10,834 bases of DNA from Thermogutta sp. (GTDB lineage: Bacteria; Planctomycetota; Planctomycetia; Pirellulales; Thermoguttaceae). Position numbers and translations under genes: made by a program. How positions within the stretch are numbered: position 1 is the stretch's first letter; each line of letters starts with the position of its first letter. The notes under the pieces are model-generated. The model saw only the letters and a program-made list of their open reading frames with translations, made no database searches and was not told where the DNA came from. Where the stretch lies: NCBI RefSeq assembly GCF_014359955.1, contig NZ_JACIYL010000061.1:1-10834 (forward strand), read 5' to 3'. Positions 4,946 through 10,834 of this stretch are shown one piece after another.

Positions 4946-6721
4946 ATGGCCATTCTGGTGCAGAAGTTCGGTGGGACAAGTGTTGCCGACGCTGAAAAAA
5001 TTCTGGCGGCCGCCCGGAAGGCAATCCGGGCACAGAAGCAGGGCTACCAGGTGGTGACGGTGGTCAGCGCCATGGGGCATACCACCGACCACCTCATCGA
5101 ACTGGCGAAACAGATCGATCCCGATCCGCCTGCCCGGGAAATGGACATGCTCCTTTCCACCGGCGAGCAGGTGAGTGTGGCCCTGATGGCCATGGCGATC
5201 CACCGATTGGGACATCGCGCCATCAGCTTTACCGGGGCGCAACTGGGAATCCGCACCGACAGCACGCACACCAAAGCCCGCATCCGCTCGATCCAGACGG
5301 ATCGCATCCGTCAGGCGCTGGATGAAGGGTACATCGTGATCGCCGCGGGTTTCCAGGGAGTCACCGACACGGCGGATATCACCACTCTGGGACGTGGTGG
5401 GAGTGACACTACGGCAGTGGCCCTGGCCGCCGCTCTGCGTGCGGAAACCTGCGAGATTTACACCGACGTGGACGGCGTTTACACGACGGACCCGCGGCTG
5501 GTCCCGGAAGCCCGCCGGATGAGCCGTATCAGTTACGATGAAATGCTGGAACTAGCCACGGCGGGGGCGGGCGTCATGCACAACCGCTCGATTGAATTCG
5601 CCAAACGTTTTTCCGTGCCCGTCCACGTGCGGAGCAGCTTCAGCGATATGCCAGGCACGCTTATTTCCTGGATGCCGGAGTCACGGAGTGTCCCGGTTTG
5701 TGGGGCGGCCGCCATCCTCAAGGAAGCACGGATCACCGTCCGCGGTGTCCCGGATCAGCCGGGCAACGCCGCGGCGATCTTCTCGCGGTTGGGTGCCAGG
5801 AACATCGCCACCGACATGATCGTGCAAAACGTGGCTGAGGGCGGTCGCGCAGACATTTCCTTCACGGTATTTCAGGAAGAGCTCCCGGCCGCACTCCGCG
5901 TGGTGGAAGAAACGGCCCGGGAAATCGGAGCCGAAGGTGTCAATTACGACGAAAACGTGGCCAAGGTCTCGGTGGTGGGCCTGGGAATGGCCAAACAACC
6001 GGGTGTTGCCCAGCGGATGTTCCAGGCGCTGGCCGACAAGGACATCAACATCCTCATGATCACCACCAGCGAGATTAAAATTTCCGTGCTTGTGGAGCGG
6101 GACCGCGCCGTCGAAGCCCTGCGGACGGTCCACGCAGCGTTTGAGCTGGACAAAGAACCGCCGCAGGCCGAGGAAGAAGCCCGACCGGAAGAATTGGGCA
6201 ACGACCGCGAGCGGATCATCGGACGGCTCCAAGGGATGGAGGATCTGGTGATCGAGTCAATCTGTCTGGATGAAACCCAGGCCTGTGTGACGCTTTCCAA
6301 CATCCCGGATCGCCCGGGGCTGGCCGCCCGCGTCTTCCGCCAGGTCGCGGAGCGCGAAATCGTTGTAGATATGATCGTGCAGAGTGTTGGTCGGGACGGC
6401 AAAGCAATGATGAGTTTCACCGTGCCGCAGTCGTCCTACGAGGCGGCTCTGGCCGCCTGCCGGCCTTTCTGCCAGGAGATCGGGGCTGCTCCACCGACCG
6501 GCCGTCCCAAGGTCGCCAAGCTCTCGATCCTGGGAACGGGATTGAAAAGCCACATCGATGTCGCCAGTCGGACCTTCAAGACCCTCGCCCAGTCGCAGAT
6601 CAACGTGGAAATGATCAGCACCAGCGAGGTACGGCTGAATGTGGTGACGACGGGCGACAAAGGCCGACAGGCCCTCACCGTCCTGCGTCAGGAATTTGCC
6701 GAAGAGCTCCTCGACCTGTGA
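4946..6721 (+). CDS. lysC: Aspartate kinase with four ACT domains
   Basis: Aspartokinase phosphorylates aspartate to 4-aspartyl phosphate, the first step toward lysine, threonine and methionine. The kinase domain occupies about 1-260: KFGGTSV (7-13), SAMG (41-44), TTLGRGGSDTTAVAL (146-160), YTDVDGVYTTDPR (172-184) and MHNRSIEFAKR (211-221). Four ACT domains follow: about 262-335, 340-402, 436-510 and 522-588. An acidic linker at about 403-425 separates the two pairs. At 591 residues it is some 180 longer than the usual two-ACT enzyme, because the ACT pair is duplicated. VPDQPGNAAAIF in the first pair parallels IPDRPGLAARVF in the second, and MITTSEIKI parallels MISTSEVRL. Four-ACT aspartokinases are known from cyanobacteria such as Synechocystis. 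A GAGGGTGA motif six bases before the ATG supports the start. Allosteric control by lysine and/or threonine is likely. Confidence 0.96.
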   Translation: MAILVQKFGGTSVADAEKILAAARKAIRAQKQGYQVVTVVSAMGHTTDHLIELAKQIDPDPPAREMDMLLSTGEQVSVALMAMAIHRLGHRAISFTGAQLGIRTDSTHTKARIRSIQTDRIRQALDEGYIVIAAGFQGVTDTADITTLGRGGSDTTAVALAAALRAETCEIYTDVDGVYTTDPRLVPEARRMSRISYDEMLELATAGAGVMHNRSIEFAKRFSVPVHVRSSFSDMPGTLISWMPESRSVPVCGAAAILKEARITVRGVPDQPGNAAAIFSRLGARNIATDMIVQNVAEGGRADISFTVFQEELPAALRVVEETAREIGAEGVNYDENVAKVSVVGLGMAKQPGVAQRMFQALADKDINILMITTSEIKISVLVERDRAVEALRTVHAAFELDKEPPQAEEEARPEELGNDRERIIGRLQGMEDLVIESICLDETQACVTLSNIPDRPGLAARVFRQVAEREIVVDMIVQSVGRDGKAMMSFTVPQSSYEAALAACRPFCQEIGAAPPTGRPKVAKLSILGTGLKSHIDVASRTFKTLAQSQINVEMISTSEVRLNVVTTGDKGRQALTVLRQEFAEELLDL

Positions 6722-6850
6722 TTTCGCCCGGCGTGGCCGCAGCGGTCAGAAACGAAAAAATTTCTCTGCCGCATCGTTCCCCCGTCATCGGGTGCAGGTC
6801 GTCCTGTCCTGGGCTATGGTGCACGCCGTTTAGGGTAAGCCTTCTCTGGC

Positions 6851-6960
6851 GGACACGATAGGCGTGGCCAACCAAGAAAAGGACATGACAAACATGTCCC
6901 TCCGAAAGGACACGACAAGCGTGTCCCTCCGGAACGCGGACACGACAAGCGTGTCCCTCC
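6851..6960. repeat. Tandem REP-like hairpins downstream of lysC (family B, all reverse)
   Basis: Four hairpins lie in one orientation in the lysC to 7198 spacer: 6851-6869 (GGACACG, ATAGG, CGTGGCC, imperfect), 6881-6903 (GGACATG, ACAAA, CATGTCC, CTCC), 6908-6930 and 6938-6960 (both GGACACG, ACAAG, CGTGTCC, CTCC). The 6881 copy carries a compensated C-G to T-A stem change relative to the later two. They could also act at the 3' end of the lysC transcript, but no U-tract follows, so this is not called a terminator. The rest of the spacer (6961-7197) has a 6-bp hairpin at 7051-7066 (GGCGGA, AAAC, TCCGCC) and nothing else clear. Confidence 0.82.
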
Positions 6961-7197
6961 GGAATGTGTCTGCGAATCGAACTTCGCGGTGAAGTGGAGT
7001 GTTTGCCGGGGGACTTTTCCGTCATAATGAAAAGGGAAAACGCTCGGCCGGGCGGAAAACTCCGCCGATGGTGTGCTGATCGCTGAGGAAACGCCGGCGA
7101 TGAATTCGTGATCAGAAGGGGTTCGTAAGAAAACCCGGCGGGATTGAGTGTCCCATCCGCCGCGATTGACTGGATGCAAACAATCGGGAGTCCCGCT

Positions 7198-8028
7198 ATG
7201 CTTCTGGAAAGAGAAGAATACATCGAGCAGGCGTATTTCTTTCGGGCCCTTCGGGAACGTCTCGATCAGGGGGTTTCCACCCAGGAACTTCTCAAAACCA
7301 TCAAACAGGAAATCCTTTCCACGACCAAACTCCCCCTGGCCATTGACTTCATGACCACCGAACTTCGCTTCACCGGGGGATTTGCCTCGGCTATGGCCAG
7401 GCTCAGCCACTATTTCACCCCCTTTCAAGCGTTCGTCATTCACGAGGCCGAACGGGAAGACGGACGGCTGGATTTCCGCGTCGCGCTGGAGATCCTGGAA
7501 AAAGAAGCGGAGTACAAAGCCAAAGGCGCGAGCGTTCAGGGTGTTTTCCTCTACCAGTTTGAAACCCTCTGCCGCAATCGCCTGGGATACGACAAGGGGC
7601 TGGAAGCAATGGCTGGAGATCCCATCTACGATGAAAACTGGCGGGAATTCATCCTCGATCTCCGCCGACAGGTGGGTCTCATCGATATTGCGGATATGAT
7701 CTTCGTGCGGAGTGAATACTACCGGCAGCTCCGCGGGGATTCCGGCAAGCCCATTCTGTTTGGTGAAAAAGAAGGAAAGATTGCGCTGGCCAATCGCCGG
7801 AAGGATCCGCTCTACCTGTTCGCCGCGCTCTCCCGACATTTAGGCTATCCCTCCGTCCCCCGGCCCAAACGCGAGGAAATGGTCCTTCTCAATTACTACA
7901 CCCTTCTCCGCCGGGTGGAACGCCTGGAAATGCGCATCAAACTGCTCGAAGAAGAACAGCGGGGAGGAATCGACCTCAGTCAGTTCTACGTCAAGCCGGA
8001 GGATCAGCAGAAGGACAAATCGCGCTGA
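7198..8028 (+). CDS. Conserved-looking hypothetical protein, coiled-coil C-terminus
   Basis: I do not recognise a named family. The 276-residue product begins MLLEREEYIEQAYFFRALRE, is rich in charged residues and predicted-helical stretches, and has no signal peptide or membrane segment, so it is probably cytoplasmic. Residues about 235-256 (RRVERLEMRIKLLEEEQ) look like a short coiled coil, and the tail is hydrophilic (EDQQKDKSR). The reading frame is open upstream to a TTG at 7144 and an ATG at 7174. I chose 7198 because GGGAG at 7186-7190 lies seven bases before it and the strongly structured sequence starts there. Codon choice resembles the neighbouring genes. It is convergent with the RraA-like gene and separated from lysC by a REP-bearing spacer, so it is probably its own transcription unit. 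The tone of the protein suggests a planctomycete-specific family, but no function can be given. Confidence 0.85.
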   Translation: MLLEREEYIEQAYFFRALRERLDQGVSTQELLKTIKQEILSTTKLPLAIDFMTTELRFTGGFASAMARLSHYFTPFQAFVIHEAEREDGRLDFRVALEILEKEAEYKAKGASVQGVFLYQFETLCRNRLGYDKGLEAMAGDPIYDENWREFILDLRRQVGLIDIADMIFVRSEYYRQLRGDSGKPILFGEKEGKIALANRRKDPLYLFAALSRHLGYPSVPRPKREEMVLLNYYTLLRRVERLEMRIKLLEEEQRGGIDLSQFYVKPEDQQKDKSR

Positions 8029-8153
8029 CCCTCCCCACGCAAGCGTCTCGCCAGCGGCACGCACATTCAGGATAGAGCGGGCAAAAGAGCCGGCAGTGTG
8101 AATACTTCAAGAATGGCCGGGGAAGAAAGCGACTTTCGGCCGGAAGGGCCATG

Positions 8154-8852
8154 TCAGATCATGTTGTGTCGGGCAAAGACTTCCACCGCGGAGGCGCCGG
8201 CTTCCAGTTCGCGACGGGCTTCGGCACGCTTCTGCACACGCTGCAGGGCGGCCTCCACCACATCGGCCTCCGCTCCCTGGGGAATAATGCAAACCCCTTC
8301 GTGGTCTCCGAAAATCAGGTCACCCGGCCGAATCCGCACATGCCCAATCTGCACCGACACACGAAAATCCACAACCTTCCCCCGTGTCCGCTGATCCTGG
8401 GCAAACGCCCCGCGAGAGAAAATCGGGAACGAGAATCGGGCAAGGGCTGCGGTATCACGGACGCAACCGTCCACCAGGGCACCGGCCGCGCCCAACTGGA
8501 CCGCGCGGACGGTCATCAATTCGCTCCACATGGCAAGCTCATTGCGACCGCCCGTGGCCACAAAGACTTCCCTGGGACGCAGGTCATCCAGGGCCTCCAG
8601 CATGAGTCCGAACGGTTTGGCGAAGACCGGGTTCAGTCCACTGGGAGAAAACGTCTCGTAACAGTCCGCAAAAAGCACCGGCATCGCCCGACCCACGAGC
8701 ACCATCCGGGGATCCAAAGGGCGGATGGCGATCGGCAAGAATTGGGCGTTGAGCCCGATCTGATCCAGCACCTCTCCCACCACCGCCGTGGAAAGCTCTT
8801 GCCGAAAGAGGGCGAAGAGCTGCTCGTCGTTCTTCCACAACTGGTTGTTCAT
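8154..8852 (-). CDS. RraA family protein (HMG/CHA aldolase-like)
   Basis: A 232-residue member of the RraA-like fold. The family contains RraA, which binds and inhibits RNase E, and class II aldolases splitting 4-hydroxy-4-methyl-2-oxoglutarate or 4-carboxy-4-hydroxy-2-oxoadipate to pyruvate. Older annotations call it a demethylmenaquinone methyltransferase, wrongly. Visible motifs are WSELM (109-113), GAAGALVDGCVRD (121-133, Arg132 and Asp133 matching the family's substrate and metal residues), PIFSRG (143-148) and PGDLIFGDHEGVCIIP (176-191). The length is closer to the aldolases than to E. coli RraA (161 residues), and the R-D pair is retained, so an aldolase or other metal-dependent lyase is more likely than an RNase regulator. 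The substrate is unknown and neighbours give no pathway. GGAG lies seven bases before the ATG (plus-strand CTCC at 8860-8863). It is convergent with the 7198-8028 gene, with 125 bp between stops. Confidence 0.9.
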   Translation of the reverse strand: MNNQLWKNDEQLFALFRQELSTAVVGEVLDQIGLNAQFLPIAIRPLDPRMVLVGRAMPVLFADCYETFSPSGLNPVFAKPFGLMLEALDDLRPREVFVATGGRNELAMWSELMTVRAVQLGAAGALVDGCVRDTAALARFSFPIFSRGAFAQDQRTRGKVVDFRVSVQIGHVRIRPGDLIFGDHEGVCIIPQGAEADVVEAALQRVQKRAEARRELEAGASAVEVFARHNMI

Positions 8853-9064
8853 GAGGTTTCTCCGATGACGAGATCGAATCTCTGAAGCGGAGGAATACCC
8901 GCGGGCATGGTTACTTTAGTTCCACCCATCAAACATAGTTTGCGTAAATCAGTCAGATTGTCAACTTGATGATAGGATTTTCGGTCATCCAGGTGCGAAC
9001 GCCGCGAGTAGTGTGCGCGAAAAACCGGTTTTTCTTTTCTTGTCGGCAGGCCGAGGTTTCCCCC

Positions 9065-9150
9065 GGGCACGACAGGCGTGGCCTTCCCAAGGACTTCCCG
9101 GACGGATCTCCCTGACAATCCGCTTTCGGAGGGACGTGCCTGTCGCGTCC
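9065..9150. repeat. REP-like pair (family B), diverged
   Basis: A reverse-type hairpin at 9065-9083 (GGGCACG, ACAGG, CGTGGCC) is followed by a forward-type one at 9128-9150 (GGAG foot, GGACGTG, CCTGT, CGCGTCC). Both have one or two stem mismatches and a pyrimidine change in the loop, so they look like decaying copies of the arrays at 839-1693. They lie in the spacer between divergent genes at 8852 and 9557. Bases 8853-9064 show no other feature. Confidence 0.72.
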
Positions 9151-9224
9151 GCTTTGCCCGTTTCCACCGTCCACTCCAGCGACCGTGCCTCGTTTGCGTG
9201 TTTGGGTTCCCGCTTGACCGCAGC

Positions 9225-9242
9225 GGCAATTTATGAATTGCC
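9225..9242. repeat. Family A palindrome core, degenerate copy A5
   Basis: GGCAATT, TATG, AATTGCC: the centre of the family A palindrome survives but the outer GTAG/CTAC arms are lost. It lies 75 bp from the REP-like pair, repeating the A-with-B association seen upstream of hom. Between here and 9491 there is no gene; a TATACT at 9340-9345 could be a promoter -10 box but lacks a matching -35. Confidence 0.6.
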
Positions 9243-9491
9243 CCAAAGCACATTGTGCCTGTGGCGTCTCAGGGGGCTTTTTCCAAAAGGCAGGATGGAT
9301 CAGCCGTCCAGCCCTGTCGCTTTTCTGCGGGAACTCCCTTATACTAATCTATGCTTTTGCGAACACACGCGGACAAACCTGCGACGAGTTCGCCGCGGGA
9401 ATACGTGGATGTTCGGGGCGAAGAAGGAAGACTGTCCGTCTCGTCTTGACGTAACGTGTCAGGGAGGCAACGTGTATAGCCTGTCGATAGA

Positions 9492-9515
9492 GTAAATCTG
9501 GCAAACAGGATTTAC
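9492..9515. promoter_or_regulatory. Inverted repeat in the leader of the secreted-protein gene
   Basis: GTAAATC at 9492-9498 is complementary to GATTTAC at 9509-9515 around a 10-nt loop, 41 bp before the start codon at 9557. It could be an operator half-site pair or a leader hairpin. It is not related to the REP families. Its function is unknown. Confidence 0.4.
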
Positions 9516-9556
9516 AGCACCCTCTGGTTAGAAAAGGGAAGGAAAGGAGTTGCGTC

Positions 9557-10834
9557 ATGAGGTCGTGGAATCTCTTTGGTGCTTTTGTGGCCGCAGCATG
9601 CGGTCTGCTGCTGTCGCTGCCGGGGCAACTTCTGGCCCAGCAACCGTCGGCACCCCCTAGCATGGAGGTCAAGCCGGTTGTGGTGGTCAGTTTCGCCGGA
9701 ATTGATCGGCTGTTTGAGGACGTTGAGTACCTGGGCAAACTGGCTGGCGTGGAGAGTCTGGCCGAAAATCTGAAAAACTCGCTGGCGGCTCAAACCGGTG
9801 AGCCCGGCGTCCCCGGCGTCGATGCCAAGCAGCCGTGTGGTGTTGTCGTACAGACCAACGGCTTTCAATTCCTGGTGACCGGTTACGTTCCCGTCACGGA
9901 TTTTGATAAGACGCGGGAATGGCTGAAAAGCCGAGAGATCGAACTGAAACAGGAGGGGGACCTGTGGTCGGCAGACCTCCCCAACGGCCAGACACTGTTT
10001 GTGGCGCACAAGAACAACTGGGCGATCATTGCCGCGGACAAGCAGGTGTTCTCGCAGGTCGGTGACAATCCGCCGCCGAGCCTGACGGAGCTTTCCGGCA
10101 CGCACGACCTGAGCGTTCTGCTCTACATGGCCAATATCCCGCCGATGTTCAAACAACTCGGCCTGTCGATGATCCAGCAGGGAATGGACATGGCCCTCCA
10201 GCAGCAGGCCAAGGAGACAGGCAAGGACGTCACCCAGCAGCGGGAAATGATCCAGCGCTCTTTCCAGCAAATGCAGGTCATGCTGGATGAAATCGACACG
10301 ATGACCGTGGGACTGACGGTGAATAGCCCACAGGCCGCCATCTCGCTGGTGTACACCGTGGTACCTCGCCCGGGCACCGAGTATGCCCGCAACCTGCGTC
10401 AGAATCAGGATGTGAAAACCCGGCTGAGTGGCTTTGTCCTTCCGGAGTCCACCTTCGTGCTGCGGGAGACCGCTCGCATCGGGCAGCGTGACATCGAGCA
10501 ATTCAAAACGACCGTCATTCCGAATTACAAAAAGCTGGTCAGCGAGTCGCTCGACAAAGAAAAAAGCCTGAGCAAAAAGGAAAAGCGGCTGGCAACAGAC
10601 CTTATCAATTCCCTGCTCGACGCCATGGAAGCCACCGTCGATAAGGGCACGCTCGATCTGGCGATCTCGGCTCAGGTGAGTGACCGGCAATTGACGGCCC
10701 TTGGCGGCATGGTGCTCGAAGATGCTGCAAAAGTGGAGAAATCATTTCTCAATTTGCTCAAACAGGCTATGGAAAATGACCCGGATGCCAAAAAGTACGT
10801 GCACGTCAATGCAGCCGAATACAAAGGCTTTCGG
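9557..10834 (+). CDS. Putative secreted protein, 3' end beyond window
   Basis: An open frame of 426 codons that runs off the window without a stop. The start is well supported: AAAGGAG at 9543-9549 lies seven bases before ATG. Residues 1-27 form a signal peptide (MRSW, hydrophobic core at about 6-22, then LLA before QQ, likely cleavage after Ala27), so the product is exported. The mature part begins with a VVVVSFAGIDRLFEDVEYLGKLAG segment (41-64). Alternating beta-like and helical stretches follow. Residues about 197-248 are a methionine- and glutamine-rich helical region, and about 330-345 is lysine/glutamate-rich. I do not recognise the family; the build suggests a planctomycete paralogous secreted family. 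The opposite strand also has a long open frame (9512-10690), rejected because the plus-strand frame has the ribosome site and signal peptide. Function cannot be assigned. Confidence 0.87.
   Translation, partial: MRSWNLFGAFVAAACGLLLSLPGQLLAQQPSAPPSMEVKPVVVVSFAGIDRLFEDVEYLGKLAGVESLAENLKNSLAAQTGEPGVPGVDAKQPCGVVVQTNGFQFLVTGYVPVTDFDKTREWLKSREIELKQEGDLWSADLPNGQTLFVAHKNNWAIIAADKQVFSQVGDNPPPSLTELSGTHDLSVLLYMANIPPMFKQLGLSMIQQGMDMALQQQAKETGKDVTQQREMIQRSFQQMQVMLDEIDTMTVGLTVNSPQAAISLVYTVVPRPGTEYARNLRQNQDVKTRLSGFVLPESTFVLRETARIGQRDIEQFKTTVIPNYKKLVSESLDKEKSLSKKEKRLATDLINSLLDAMEATVDKGTLDLAISAQVSDRQLTALGGMVLEDAAKVEKSFLNLLKQAMENDPDAKKYVHVNAAEYKGFR

Noticed and set aside
8115..8141. Bulged hairpin (GGCC, GAAAG, CGA, CTTTC, GGCC) between convergent genes as a bidirectional terminator
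   Set aside because: It has a 6-nt bulge and no T-tract on either strand, so it does not meet the usual intrinsic terminator form.
9446..9480. Sigma-70-like promoter (TTGACG with TATAGC) before the secreted-protein gene
   Set aside because: The spacer is 23 bp, too long for a normal promoter.
9512..10690. Long minus-strand open frame opposite the secreted-protein gene
   Set aside because: The plus-strand frame has AAAGGAG at the right distance, a signal peptide and protein-like composition. The minus frame is a by-product of codon bias in a GC-rich gene.

Overview
The window reads as a piece of chromosome from a moderately GC-rich bacterium, most likely a planctomycete (Planctomycetota, possibly close to Pirellulales or Thermoguttaceae). 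This rests on the gene set (hom, an archaeal-type phosphoglycerate-mutase-like gene, a four-ACT aspartate kinase and two unrecognised proteins of planctomycete flavour) and on repeat-rich spacers. No marker gene is present, so the placement is inference.

Bases 1-2152 hold no credible gene and are almost wholly repeats. First come three tandem 239-bp units (1-680). Each carries a long hairpin whose arms are 7-bp heptads flanking an invariant 33-nt centre. Then (805-1904) there is a dense mosaic of three short palindrome families: A, a 28-bp palindrome starting GTAG; B, a REP/BIME-like hairpin with a GGAG foot, a conserved 5-nt loop and a covarying stem; and C, a cassette of five consecutive hairpins. 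These are assembled at fixed spacings, including an exact 292-bp higher-order duplication. Family B recurs downstream of lysC (6851-6960), and A and B recur again at 9065-9244.

Bases 2153-6721 are a plus-strand amino-acid block: homoserine dehydrogenase (hom), an ApgM-type protein that in this context is a candidate homoserine kinase, and an aspartate kinase (lysC) with two ACT pairs. Together they would feed aspartate into the threonine/methionine/lysine branch. The aspartate-semialdehyde dehydrogenase and threonine synthase that would complete the route are not in the window.

Bases 7198-8028 encode an unrecognised conserved-looking protein (+). Bases 8154-8852 encode an RraA/HMG-aldolase-like protein (-), convergent with it. 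From 9557 to the window edge is the first 426 codons of a putatively secreted protein (+) with a clear signal peptide and strong ribosome binding site; it runs off the end.

The most unusual content is the repeat material: several hairpin families whose stems vary by paired changes while loops and feet stay fixed, arranged in a modular higher-order pattern. No transposase that could mobilise them is present here.
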